64,000 nt of DNA from Granulicella aggregans (GCF_025685565.1 NZ_JAGSYE010000001.1:1922001-1986000), one strand, 5' to 3'. Counted from the first letter of the stretch, positions 10,303-19,682 are shown. Notes: generated from the letters alone by a model not told the origin. Made by a program: numbers and translations.

Positions 10303-11301
10303 ATGCCCGAGCGCGACACGCTTTATACCTCAGGAAGATTCTTGCTAAGCCGCAGCGGAACCAAGGTCATACTTCGCGGAGTCAATCTTCCGCTGCTCGA
10401 TGATTGGGCATTTCCTCCATCGAACTATCTCTCCGCAGTAGCGCAGAGCCATGCAAACGCCGTTCGCATCCAGTGGTATGTGAACTACGGGGATGCAGAT
10501 CGCCCGGCCTACTCTCTGTCTGATCTCGACAACGTCCTGACGCAATGTGCGCAGGCAGAGATGATCCCGATCCTGATGCTGGCGGATCTTACATGCGCGG
10601 CGGATACGAGTCTGCTCAACTCGGAACTTGTTTCCTGGTGGACTTCGAGCGATGTGGTCGCGGTGTTGGCGAAACACGCCGCGTACCTCGTGATCAATCT
10701 GGCAAACGAGGTGGGCTTCTACCACTGGGCAGGGGATTCGCAGGCGGTTCTCGACGCGTATTGCGCGGACTACGCCACGGCCTTCCAGAGTATTCGGAGT
10801 CAAGGGCTGAACTGTCCGATCATGGTCGATGCGCCGGACTGCGGCACGTCGCTCGACGTCTTCCTCGCAGTTGGCCAACAGCTCATCGAGTCTGACCCGC
10901 AGCAAAATATCCTGCTCAGCGCACACGCCTATTGGGCCGGATACGATGGGATGCCCTTTATCCAGCAATGCGTCAATGCGGCGCTCCCCATCGTCTTCGG
11001 GGAGATCGCGAATCGGCAGGACGAGGTAGTAGACGGCCAGACGGTCTTTGGCTTCTACTGTCTGGATGGCACCGGCGAAGGTGTAACCCCGGCAAACGGA
11101 TTCACCTACCAGGCGCTGCTATCTACGCTCTTCCATCACGAGACCGGTTGGCTCGCCTGGTCGTGGGGGCCGGACGAGTGCGCGGCGCGCATGTTGAGCA
11201 CAGACGGAACCTCCGCGGCTCTATCGCCCTACGGAGAAGACATTCTCAACAACCCGAGCTATGGTCTTGCAACGACGAGTCATCGGCATATGCTGCTCTA
11301 A
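10303..11301 (+). CDS. GH5-like glycoside hydrolase (mannanase/cellulase fold)
   Basis: The 332-aa TIM-barrel protein has the clan GH-A signature of GH5 enzymes: N135-E136 in INLANEVG as acid/base, H208 and Y210 in LSAHAYW, and E234 in IVFGEIAN as nucleophile, with LAWSWG near the C-terminus supplying the usual Trp. Start motifs such as VILRGVNLP and NAVRIQWY also fit GH5 (subfamilies 7 to 8, mannanase-like). There is no signal peptide, which is unusual for this family, and its two large operon partners also lack one. The ATG is preceded by AGGAG. It probably acts on a beta-mannan or beta-glucan; the location (cytosol or an unconventional export route with its partners) is unresolved. Confidence 0.8.
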   Translation: MPERDTLYTSGRFLLSRSGTKVILRGVNLPLLDDWAFPPSNYLSAVAQSHANAVRIQWYVNYGDADRPAYSLSDLDNVLTQCAQAEMIPILMLADLTCAADTSLLNSELVSWWTSSDVVAVLAKHAAYLVINLANEVGFYHWAGDSQAVLDAYCADYATAFQSIRSQGLNCPIMVDAPDCGTSLDVFLAVGQQLIESDPQQNILLSAHAYWAGYDGMPFIQQCVNAALPIVFGEIANRQDEVVDGQTVFGFYCLDGTGEGVTPANGFTYQALLSTLFHHETGWLAWSWGPDECAARMLSTDGTSAALSPYGEDILNNPSYGLATTSHRHMLL

Positions 11302-11345
11302 GGGCTAGTTGAAAGGCCCAATCACAGCCACGAACGAACGACCCC

Positions 11346-11397
11346 AGGGCTGAAGCCCTTTATTCCTTTAATCCTATTCGTGGGGCTGAATCCCCAC
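11346..11397. repeat. Paired GGGCTGAA hairpins (REP-like element, possible bidirectional terminator)
   Basis: Two inverted repeats lie between convergent genes: AGGGCTGAAGCCCT at 11346-11359 and GTGGGGCTGAATCCCCAC at 11380-11397, both sharing a GGGCTGAA core. They could end transcription of both flanking genes. The shared core suggests a dispersed repetitive element; copy number in the genome would settle this. Confidence 0.6.
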
Positions 11398-11462
11398 GCT
11401 ACTCCCAAAAGACTTCCCTCATAAGCTGTTAGAAATGTCGCCGAGAAATTGTGGTGTCGGCA

Positions 11463-12359
11463 TCATCGAGAAACGGTGACGTCCATGTGCGCTGAGGGGT
11501 AGACGCCGCGTAGCGCAAGAACGGAGAAGTTGCTGAACGTATTGCCGCCGATCAGCTTGCCCAGCTCGGAGTCCGCTGCCGTGTAGAACGTAACCGACGA
11601 GGTGCCGAAGCTGATCGCTGGGAACAGCGTTTGCTGGCGCATCTTCAACCCCTCACGCGGGGCGTACCACCAATTGGCCAGAAATACAGTTGCAGAGTTT
11701 GCCGGCGGGGCCGTCTCCGGTCCATAGATGAAATAAGGTGGCAGGTTCCACGAAGCTGCTGAGACGAACAAGTTGCCGTTCCCGCTGGATGGTGCGGCGT
11801 ACTCGTAGGTCAACTGCGGATCGAACCGCGCTGGCAGGCCTGCCGCAAGGAAACTCTCCACCAAAGCCGGGTTGTTGCTCACGTAGACGAGCGTGTAGTT
11901 ATTGATGTCGCCGGTGCCGTCGGGTGCGACGATGTTGATCCCGATCTGCGAGAGATTGGTTGGCCGAGGACTGTGACCATTCACGGCGACCGAAGCGCAG
12001 CTGGTGGCGCGAATGACGATGTTTGCGGTTCCCTTGTCGGCACCGTTGATGACAAAGTCGCTCGGCACCAGGGGAGCTGCGTTCGCGAGCGAGATCGGAC
12101 CTTCGCCCGCGAACTCCGAGCAGTTGGTAAAGTCCACCGAGAAGTCCGGCCGAGTCTGGGCGGAAGCCGTGAGTGCCAGAGTCGTTGAGATCAACACCGC
12201 GATCACTGAAGTCCGGGTCAGCATCCGACGGACAGGGTTGATCCGGGCGGGGGGACGGTCGCCAGCGGTCTGGGCGGCTCGCGCCTCAATGACACAGTGA
12301 CAACCGTAACCCCAAAACGCAAGACCTGCGAGAATTCCGAACGAGATGAGTTCAGACAT
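11463..12359 (-). CDS. Exported protein of unknown function (298 aa)
   Basis: I do not recognise the family. The ATG at 12359 is supported by a strong GGGAGGA 9 bases upstream. The first hydrophobic segment is at residues 5-17 (ISFGILAGLAFWGYG); a second, more classical signal-like segment begins at M46 and ends near the SAQ at 66-68. So either there are two membrane segments or the true start is the internal ATG at 12224. The mature part (about 230 aa) has alternating beta-strand patterns and NxS/T-rich loops but no catalytic motif that I can see. It is transcribed divergently from the winged-helix/PD40 regulator at 12589, and the shared intergenic region carries 11-bp direct repeats, so it may belong to the same regulon. 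Confidence 0.7.
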   Translation of the reverse strand: MSELISFGILAGLAFWGYGCHCVIEARAAQTAGDRPPARINPVRRMLTRTSVIAVLISTTLALTASAQTRPDFSVDFTNCSEFAGEGPISLANAAPLVPSDFVINGADKGTANIVIRATSCASVAVNGHSPRPTNLSQIGINIVAPDGTGDINNYTLVYVSNNPALVESFLAAGLPARFDPQLTYEYAAPSSGNGNLFVSAASWNLPPYFIYGPETAPPANSATVFLANWWYAPREGLKMRQQTLFPAISFGTSSVTFYTAADSELGKLIGGNTFSNFSVLALRGVYPSAHMDVTVSR

Positions 12360-12538
12360 GAAGGTGTTCCTCCCTTGGATGAAGCGTGCTTCCGGTGCAT
12401 GAGTCAGGCGTCGTCTACAAATACGGCATCTCGTGAGTGGACCACCGTCTGGACGACGAAACTGGTGGACGAAACGAAGTCCGGCTTGTCGTCACCATGA
12501 GGAATAGAGGAAAAGCGGCGGAAGATCTTCAGGGAATC

Positions 12539-12565
12539 CTCAATGTTTTCTCAAGGATTTCTCAA
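12539..12565 (-). promoter_or_regulatory. Triple CTCAA (TTGAG) direct repeat, 11-bp period
   Basis: CTCAA starts at 12539, 12550 and 12561, exactly 11 bp apart; on the minus strand this reads as three TTGAG units. It shares TTGAGAAAACATTGAG (16 bases, opposite orientation) with the site at 1631. It lies 23 bases before the regulator start and in the divergent promoter region, which fits autoregulation by that regulator. The binding assignment is inference. Confidence 0.65.
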
Positions 12566-12588
12566 AGGTGTAGGAAACTGTTTCAAGC

Positions 12589-14775
12589 ATGCGATTTGTA
12601 TTCAACAACTTCATCCTCGACTCAGAGCAACGGGTGCTTTGGAAAGAGGGTGAGGCGGTCCCGGTATCGCCCAAGGTCTTCGAGACTCTCGAGCTGCTCG
12701 TCATGAACGAGGGCAGGATCGTGTCCAAACAGGAGTTTATGAAGGCGCTCTGGCCCGACAGCTTTGTCGAGGACGGGAATCTTACCCAGAACATCTTCAT
12801 TCTGCGCAAGCTGCTCGGCACCTCAGAAGAGGGCCGATCTTATATAGAGACATTCTCCAGGCGCGGCTACCGCTTTGCCGGTACGATCCGGCGTGAGGAT
12901 GTTCCCTTGGAGGGAGAGACATCAGCACCGGCCAGGGCGGTCTTCGAAGAGGGAAACTCCGATTCGACAAGCTTGCCGGGACTGGTCGACGACTTAGCGA
13001 GTCCGATCGAGGCCCAGGTATCTTCGCCGGCTGCAGGCCATCGCATGACGAAGCCTTTGTTACTGGTCTTCATCACAGCGTTCATCTTCCTTCTCGTCGC
13101 CGGATCTGGTCTCGCACTCCGCTGGAAGACTCGCATAAGAGTTGGAGCCTATCGACGCATCACGAATGATGGAAGAACCAAAGACCTGCTCAATACACCT
13201 TCGATTCTCGTGCCAGTCGGAAACGCGCTTTACTTCACGGAGGTGATCGGCGATCAGAGCATTCTGGCCCAGGTCTCAGCCGAAGGCGGCGAGATCGCGT
13301 ACGGCATGGCTCCGTCGCCAAGGGTGCATGTGGTCGGGTTCCAGCAGGGCTCTCCCGGCACTCTCTTATTTGGCGCGAACTGGCCGATCGATGCCAACCA
13401 GCCGTTGCTGGGACAGGACATTTCGTCAGCAACAGGCTCGCCGGTCTTCAACCTTCGCGCACAAGACGCAAGCTGGTCGCCCGACGGCGGCAAGCTGGCC
13501 TACTCCCAGCTCGGCAATGTCTTTGTCCGCTCTTCCGACGGGAAGACGATCCAGGTCGCCACGGTCCGGGGACTGGCTTATTGGCCGCGATGGTCCCCGG
13601 ATGGGAGCCGTCTCCGCTTCTCAGAGAGCTACCAGGGATTCCATGATCGGCTGTGGGAGGTAGACAGCGCGGGCGGAGGCCTTCACCAACTCTTCGCAGA
13701 CCAGGCTGATAGTGATCACGTGTGCTGTGGCTCCTGGACGAAGAGCGGTCGAGCCTTCGTCTACCTCTCAGTTCAGACGAGCAATAGCAAGATCCGTATA
13801 CGGACCGAAGACGGCGGGATCGGAAGCAGATGGACCCAGCAATCCCTCGATCTCTCCGCGGCTCCGCTCGATCGATGGATTGCGCCGTTGCCCGGTCCAG
13901 ACGGCAAGCATCTTTTCGCCATTGGAGAGCAGCTCCACGGCCGCCTGGTGCGCATTGACCCCGCAACCCGTCGGCCTGAGCCTTTTATCGGCGGCATCTC
14001 CGCCGAGGGAGTCAGTTTCTCGCCGGACCACGAAAGCATCGTCTGGACGGCCTATCCTGAGGGGACGTTGTGGCGGAGCCGCAGCGACGGCTCTGGCCGG
14101 GTTCAACTTACGCAGGCACCGCTAGTCGCTCGCTTTCCGCACTGGTCGCCGGATGGCTCAACTATCGTCTTCACGGCAGCGAGCCCGGGATCGGACTGGC
14201 AACTCTACACCGTTCCCGCGAACGGAGGCGAGGTCAAGGTGCTGGTGCCCGAGTCGAGAGGTCAGGGGGTCGCATCCTGGTCGCCGGATGGTAAGGCCCT
14301 TGCCTTCGGACATCTCCTCGACCCGGCAGAGGCGCGAAAGCAGCCGCTCGATATCGAGATCTTTCACCTCGAAGATCGAAGCTCGACTCCCATACCGGGT
14401 TCGAAGGGTCTATGGACCGCGCGCTGGTCGCCCGACGGCCGGTATCTTTCGGCCGTGACCGAGGACAACCAGACGCTCCGTCTCTACGACATGCAGAAGG
14501 GCCTATGGAGCGATCTGGCGCACTCCAACATCAATGACGTCGTTTGGTCACCGGACAGCAAATCGCTCTTCTTCGATACCAACCTGGGTTCCGACCCGGC
14601 CCTTTACCGTGTGCGCCTGAGCGACCGGAAGCTCGAACTCTGGGCTACTCTCAAAGACCTTCGCCGAGCTGGCTTCTTCGCGCCCTGGCTGGGCATGGCA
14701 CCGGACGGATCGCCCATCCTCCTCGAAGACGTAAGCATCCAGGAGTTGTACTCGATCGCATTGAACCTGCCTTGA
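12589..14775 (+). CDS. Membrane-anchored winged-helix regulator with PD40/WD40-like propeller
   Basis: Residues 1-100 form an OmpR/CadC-type winged-helix DNA-binding domain (VPVSPKVFETLELLV, then the recognition region GNLTQNIFILRKLLG and the wing YIETFSRRGYRFAG). A single membrane helix follows at about 156-178. The remaining 550 residues contain repeated TolB/PD40 blade motifs of the form WSPDGxxL (e.g. ASWSPDGGKLAYS, PRWSPDGSRLRFS, PHWSPDGSTIVFT, ARWSPDGRYLSAV). The layout implies a cytoplasmic DNA-binding head and a periplasmic propeller sensor, as in CadC-like one-component regulators common in acidobacteria. Identical-period TTGAG repeats precede this gene and the operon at 1730, naming its probable targets. 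The ligand is unknown. Confidence 0.88.
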   Translation: MRFVFNNFILDSEQRVLWKEGEAVPVSPKVFETLELLVMNEGRIVSKQEFMKALWPDSFVEDGNLTQNIFILRKLLGTSEEGRSYIETFSRRGYRFAGTIRREDVPLEGETSAPARAVFEEGNSDSTSLPGLVDDLASPIEAQVSSPAAGHRMTKPLLLVFITAFIFLLVAGSGLALRWKTRIRVGAYRRITNDGRTKDLLNTPSILVPVGNALYFTEVIGDQSILAQVSAEGGEIAYGMAPSPRVHVVGFQQGSPGTLLFGANWPIDANQPLLGQDISSATGSPVFNLRAQDASWSPDGGKLAYSQLGNVFVRSSDGKTIQVATVRGLAYWPRWSPDGSRLRFSESYQGFHDRLWEVDSAGGGLHQLFADQADSDHVCCGSWTKSGRAFVYLSVQTSNSKIRIRTEDGGIGSRWTQQSLDLSAAPLDRWIAPLPGPDGKHLFAIGEQLHGRLVRIDPATRRPEPFIGGISAEGVSFSPDHESIVWTAYPEGTLWRSRSDGSGRVQLTQAPLVARFPHWSPDGSTIVFTAASPGSDWQLYTVPANGGEVKVLVPESRGQGVASWSPDGKALAFGHLLDPAEARKQPLDIEIFHLEDRSSTPIPGSKGLWTARWSPDGRYLSAVTEDNQTLRLYDMQKGLWSDLAHSNINDVVWSPDSKSLFFDTNLGSDPALYRVRLSDRKLELWATLKDLRRAGFFAPWLGMAPDGSPILLEDVSIQELYSIALNLP

Positions 14776-14814
14776 GGCGCAACCGGCACGAGTAGGATAT
14801 CTGCTTCTGTCACG

Positions 14815-17664
14815 CTATCGCTTCGCTGAATCAAGCCTGGCCAGATCGGACTTCAGGGCCTCAAGCTTCTGCCCCGCTTCAGCCAGCTTGCCCGCGGCAG
14901 TGAGCCGCTGATAGTCCCCGAAGTTCTTGTTTGCGTCAGCGATGAGGGCCTTGAGATCTGCCGGAAGCTGGCTGGACGTCTGATTGGTTTGCGGCAAGGT
15001 TATCGGCGAGGAGTTTGAGGAGCTTTGCGCAGGCAGAGGCGTTTCAGAGGCCGTCAGCGACGAGGCTTCGCCGCCAAAGAGAGCGGCAAGTGCAGCCTGG
15101 AAGGTGGTGCCGTAGGCGAGCTTATCCTGAAGTGCAAGCACAACAAGGCGCAGTTCCGGCATAGGGCTCTGTTGCGCCTGCAGATAGATAGGCTCGGCAT
15201 ACAGAAGGGCGCGACCCGTAGGAATCACCAGCAGGCTGCCGCGCAGGACGTGAGAGCCCTGCTGGTTCCAGAGTGTCAATTGGCCGGAGAGCTGTGCGTT
15301 CTGATCGATGCGGGCCTCGATCTGTTGCGGTCCATCGATAAGACGTGTCTTGGGAAAGTTATAGACGGCGGTGGTCCCGTAGGCCTCGCCATCGGAACGT
15401 CCCGCAATCCAGCCAATAAGATTGTTCCGATTCGCCGGGGTAAAGGGCAGTATCTGGACAAACTCCTCCTGCGTTCCACCGGGCAGCTTCATTAGGACGT
15501 AGTTAGGCTGCATCGGCTGCACAGACTGCTGGCCGTTCGCGTCGCTGCTGGTCTCCGTAGCGACGGTCCAAAGGTCTTCGCGATTGAAGAACACCTCTGG
15601 CCGGGTCATGTGATAAAGGCCGTAGACCTCTGCCTGGAGGCTGAAGAGGCCCTGCGGATAACGCGCATGGCGGCGCAGGTCGGCAGGCATCTTTGCGGCG
15701 TCGGTGAAGAGCGTCGGATAGATGCGGCGGTAGGCACCAAGCACTGGGTCTTCCGTGTCGAAGACATAGAAGGTTGTCGTACCGTTATAGGCATCGACCA
15801 CAACCTTCACGCTGTTCCGTATGTAGTTAACTGGGTCGCCGCCCAGTGAGTAATGAGTGGAGTACGGGTAGCTGTCGGAAGTAGTGTAAGCATCGATGAT
15901 CCATGACAGTCGGCCATCATCTCCAACCACCATGTAGGGATCCTGATCGAAGGTGAGGAAGGGCGCGAGCCGCGCAACGCGATCGCGGATGTTGCGGTGC
16001 ATGAGCAAGCGGCTCTCCGGCGTTACGTCGTCGGAGAAGGGCAGCGTACCGAGGTCACCGTGATCGAAGGCGATGATGAGGCGACGGGCGAAGCCGCCCA
16101 GAGCGATGCCGCCTGTGCCCTGATACGAGGTAAGGTTGTTGGCCTGTCCCTGCGGATAGTCAAACTCCTGCTGTCGCGTTTTGACGTAGACGTCGGTGTC
16201 GGTGAGTTCGCCGAAGTAAAGTTCAGGGCGCGTCACCTTCAGGCCTGGCACCGTGCTCTGAACCGGCATGTTGCTGAGGAGCAGGTTCGGTAAGCCCTCC
16301 GGCGTGAATCCGTTGACCGGGTTCATGGTGATGCCGTAGCCATGGGTGTAGATCAGTTTTTCGTTGATCCAGTTGCGGCTGCTTACCGGCAGCTTCTCGA
16401 CGTTGAGCTCGCGGACGGCGAGCATCTCCTCGCTGAGTTTGCCGTTCAGGACGTAGCGGTCGATATCGATGTCGGGAAAGTCGTAGTAAGTCCGGATCTC
16501 CTGGACCTGACGCAGCGTGTCCTGCAGCGCCCTCCAGTCCCAGAGGCGGATGTTCTGAAGCGTCGGCTGATTGTGGCTGGCGTCGGCGGCCTCGAGCGTC
16601 GCTTCGGCGGGAAACTCGCTTTGCGAAAAATGATCGAGGCCGTAGGCCTGCCGCGTCATCTCAATGTTGTGTGTGATGTATGGCTCTTCGCGGACAAGTT
16701 GATTGGGTTTGACGATGAAGTTCGCAACGTACCAGCCAACGACCGTCAACCCTCCATAGCAAAGGACCGCAGGCAAGACAGAGACAACGATCCCTGCGAC
16801 GCGAGAGTCTCGCACGGCATTGATGGCAGCGATGATCGCGCCAAGAACAAGAGCACCTGCAACTAACAGAAGGCCGCCAGCCGTGATGTGGGCATCGGTG
16901 TAGTTGATGCCGTCGAAGAGCGTGTGATGGTCGAGAAGCAGCTCGAACCGCTCCACGAAGACGGTCATGGCAAGCACGAGGAGAAAGAAGGCAGCGGTGC
17001 AGGAGAGGCCGCGCCAAGGTGAGGGCGCAAGACTGAGCCGGCGATTATCCAGAGTTCGCGAGCCGCTGGTGATGATCAGGAAGAGAACAGCCACAGCACA
17101 GGTGGCGATCGCCAGGGTGAGAAGCCAGTCATCAATCATCCGCCAGGCCGGGAGAGTGAAGAGGAAGAAATTGAGGGGACGCGAGAAGATAGGGTCGGTG
17201 ACGGGACCGGCGGCGTGCGGTGCGTACCAGAAGAGAGCCAGGGTGGGCCACTGCGACATCATCGTAAGGCCGGTCAGGAGCGCTACCACGATCGAGACGA
17301 CGAGCGAGATCACACGCAAGGCAGGAGCAACGGAGAGGCTGACACGTTGGCCGCCGAGGACGATCGCATGGTTTGTGGGCAGATCCGCGTGATGTGAGCG
17401 GCGGATCAGGAAGAATGCACCATAGAGAACGAGGAAGGTGATCGCTGCCGAAAGCAGGAAGACGGAAGACTCGATGAGAAAGGTCTTCCAGAACACCTCG
17501 CCGTAGCCCAGCGACTCGAACCAGAGGAGATCGACCCAATCCGAGAGGACGATCCGGGCAACGATGAAAGTGACAAATAGCAGGGCGGCGATGACGACGA
17601 AGCGGCCACGACGACTGGGACGTTTTGGATTGAGATAGTCTGACGAGTCGATGAAGTCTGGCAC
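14815..17664 (-). CDS. UPF0182 family integral membrane protein
   Basis: The 949-aa protein matches UPF0182 in length and sequence character: about seven N-terminal membrane helices, the LSDWVDLLWFESLGYGEVFW block between the first two, then a large soluble domain with motifs such as YTHGYGITMNPVNG, and an acidic/helical C-terminal tail. Its role is unknown in all bacteria. The start is GTG at 17664 with GGAGG 5 to 6 bases upstream. It is convergent with the regulator gene (39-base gap), and a 183-base intergenic region separates it from the divergent amidase. The Ser/Gln-rich segment before the final helix (about residues 875-905) looks like a linker. Confidence 0.9.
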   Translation of the reverse strand: MPDFIDSSDYLNPKRPSRRGRFVVIAALLFVTFIVARIVLSDWVDLLWFESLGYGEVFWKTFLIESSVFLLSAAITFLVLYGAFFLIRRSHHADLPTNHAIVLGGQRVSLSVAPALRVISLVVSIVVALLTGLTMMSQWPTLALFWYAPHAAGPVTDPIFSRPLNFFLFTLPAWRMIDDWLLTLAIATCAVAVLFLIITSGSRTLDNRRLSLAPSPWRGLSCTAAFFLLVLAMTVFVERFELLLDHHTLFDGINYTDAHITAGGLLLVAGALVLGAIIAAINAVRDSRVAGIVVSVLPAVLCYGGLTVVGWYVANFIVKPNQLVREEPYITHNIEMTRQAYGLDHFSQSEFPAEATLEAADASHNQPTLQNIRLWDWRALQDTLRQVQEIRTYYDFPDIDIDRYVLNGKLSEEMLAVRELNVEKLPVSSRNWINEKLIYTHGYGITMNPVNGFTPEGLPNLLLSNMPVQSTVPGLKVTRPELYFGELTDTDVYVKTRQQEFDYPQGQANNLTSYQGTGGIALGGFARRLIIAFDHGDLGTLPFSDDVTPESRLLMHRNIRDRVARLAPFLTFDQDPYMVVGDDGRLSWIIDAYTTSDSYPYSTHYSLGGDPVNYIRNSVKVVVDAYNGTTTFYVFDTEDPVLGAYRRIYPTLFTDAAKMPADLRRHARYPQGLFSLQAEVYGLYHMTRPEVFFNREDLWTVATETSSDANGQQSVQPMQPNYVLMKLPGGTQEEFVQILPFTPANRNNLIGWIAGRSDGEAYGTTAVYNFPKTRLIDGPQQIEARIDQNAQLSGQLTLWNQQGSHVLRGSLLVIPTGRALLYAEPIYLQAQQSPMPELRLVVLALQDKLAYGTTFQAALAALFGGEASSLTASETPLPAQSSSNSSPITLPQTNQTSSQLPADLKALIADANKNFGDYQRLTAAGKLAEAGQKLEALKSDLARLDSAKR

Positions 17665-17847
17665 CGGTCCTCCGCAATTGCCCTAAGGAACAGAGGCGAT
17701 AGCGATTCTACAGGGCGCGATCAGGAGACGTTTTCGTGTGAGTCAAATTGCTCATCTCAGGACACGAGCAATCCTCCCAGATACCAGCAACAGAACGTAG
17801 GTCGAGTGTAGGCTAAGGTTCATCTAGCGTTTAAGGAGTCACTGCGC

Positions 17848-19554
17848 TTGTTCAAGAGCCTGCAATGGGTACTGCTCCTCTCTTTCTTCGCCGCCACTTC
17901 CTGCCTACGCGGCCAGTCGACACCTCCGTCCAAATCCGCTGACAGCGATCTCTTCGAGATTACGATTCCTCAACTTGAAGATCTCTACCGGTCGCACCGC
18001 TACACCGTGACGCAGGTGACTCGCTGGTATCTTGCACGGATCCATCGCTACAACGGAATCTACCGCGACATTGAGACCATCGATGAGCAAGGAGCCCTGG
18101 CAACCGCGGCTCGGCTCGACCAGCAGGGTCCGGGCGAACACCCCGCGCCGCTCTGGGGAGTCCCCATCGTCATCAAGGCCAATACCTCCATCCAGGGACT
18201 GGTGACAACCGACGGATGGAGGGGTTACACGATCCCTGGTCATGAACTGATTGCGCCGAAAGACGCGACGATCGTCGCCAGGCTTCGAGCAGCAGGGGCG
18301 GTTATCCTTGGCCATACCAACATGCCGGACTTTGCGGCATCGGACACCAACCGAAGCTCTTCGTTTGGTCGTACCGGCAATGCTTATGATGTCCGTTTCT
18401 CCCCGGGCGGCTCGTCGGGTGGAACGGTCACGGCGATCACCTCGAACGAAGCCGTCTTCGGTAACGGCACGGACACCGGCAACTCCATCCGCATGCCCGC
18501 TGCCACCAGTTCCGTCGTTGGACTCTTTCCTACGCGCGGCCTCGTCTCCATCTCCGGTATCGCTCCACTTGATTGGCTGCTCGACAACTCCGGACCGATC
18601 GCACGCGACGTAACGGATGCCGCCATCGCCCTCACCGTGATGGCTGGCCCGGACCCAGCTGACCCACGCACGGCTGACGCAAGATCAAAGGCCATGCCGG
18701 GGCCCTACACGAGATACCTCAAGCCAGATGCGCTCAAGGGTAAGCGATTTGGCGTCCCTGCCTTCATCCTTGCGGGTGCGGGTATTCCTTTTCAAGGCAT
18801 CTGCCCGGAGTCGCCGGATAAATTCGCTGAGGATCGCAGGAGCGCCATCATCCCGCTTGAACCCGAGACTCGAGCAGCCTTCCTCAAATCGCTCGATGGT
18901 CTGCGTGCCGCGGGCGCTACGGTCGTCTTCTCGGACGACATCCTTCCCGACTCCTTCGCCGAGATCGCATCGCACGTCTGTACGTTTCCCTACATCAAGG
19001 AGGGAACGGAGAGGTTTCTCCGCACCTACGGTCCAGGCCAGTACCACTCCGCTGAAGAGTACGCCGCTGTCGTCGGTTCGCCACTGCCAAATACGATCCT
19101 GAATGGTATGAACGACGTCTCACGCAAAGATCGCGCACCCATCGTTGAGACGACACTCGAAGCCGATCCTAACGCTGAGGTCAATTACTTCAGGCCCCGT
19201 CGCGAAACCCTTGCCGCATACAATGAAGCGCTGAGCCGGTTCCACCTCGACGGCTTCGTCTACCCCGCCACACAGATGCCTCCGCCGGACGAGACCATGC
19301 CGCAGAAAGGCGAGTCCGGCATCATCAGCGGCGGCCCGCACTCCGACACATCATGGGTGAACATGATCGGTGTCCCTGCTATCGTCGTCCCCGGTGGCTT
19401 CTACCCGGACGGGCTACCTTTCGGACTAGAGATCTCTGCCAGCCCGTGGCGCGATGGTGATCTGCTCGGGTACGCCTACGCCTACGAACAGCAGACCCAC
19501 CACCGGCGACCGCCTATTCTTGTCGAACAGGGTCTTCTGCCAAACGCGCGTTAG
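17848..19554 (+). CDS. Secreted amidase-signature family hydrolase
   Basis: The 568-aa protein has a signal peptide (hydrophobic 5-19). The amidase-signature Ser-cisSer-Lys triad is in place: K110 in PIVIKANTS, S189 in SPGGSSGG and nucleophile S213 in GTDTGNSIRMPA. The length is usual for the family. The family hydrolyses amide bonds of diverse substrates, so the specificity is not readable. Export suggests an extracellular amide, peptide amide or amidated cell-wall substrate. The TTG start is supported by AAGGAG ten bases upstream; the next Met is too far inside to retain the signal peptide. It is monocistronic and convergent with the molybdenum enzyme genes. Confidence 0.9.
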   Translation: MFKSLQWVLLLSFFAATSCLRGQSTPPSKSADSDLFEITIPQLEDLYRSHRYTVTQVTRWYLARIHRYNGIYRDIETIDEQGALATAARLDQQGPGEHPAPLWGVPIVIKANTSIQGLVTTDGWRGYTIPGHELIAPKDATIVARLRAAGAVILGHTNMPDFAASDTNRSSSFGRTGNAYDVRFSPGGSSGGTVTAITSNEAVFGNGTDTGNSIRMPAATSSVVGLFPTRGLVSISGIAPLDWLLDNSGPIARDVTDAAIALTVMAGPDPADPRTADARSKAMPGPYTRYLKPDALKGKRFGVPAFILAGAGIPFQGICPESPDKFAEDRRSAIIPLEPETRAAFLKSLDGLRAAGATVVFSDDILPDSFAEIASHVCTFPYIKEGTERFLRTYGPGQYHSAEEYAAVVGSPLPNTILNGMNDVSRKDRAPIVETTLEADPNAEVNYFRPRRETLAAYNEALSRFHLDGFVYPATQMPPPDETMPQKGESGIISGGPHSDTSWVNMIGVPAIVVPGGFYPDGLPFGLEISASPWRDGDLLGYAYAYEQQTHHRRPPILVEQGLLPNAR

Positions 19555-19682
19555 GTCCAGATCTTTGCGCTGCAACACCATTCCGGTCTCGTTCGAAGCA
19601 AGGATTCCAGACATCGTGGGAGACGTGAAAGTGGTTCTCGAGCGGCTCGGCGAGTGTGTTGGCGACAGGTCACAAGTAAGAC

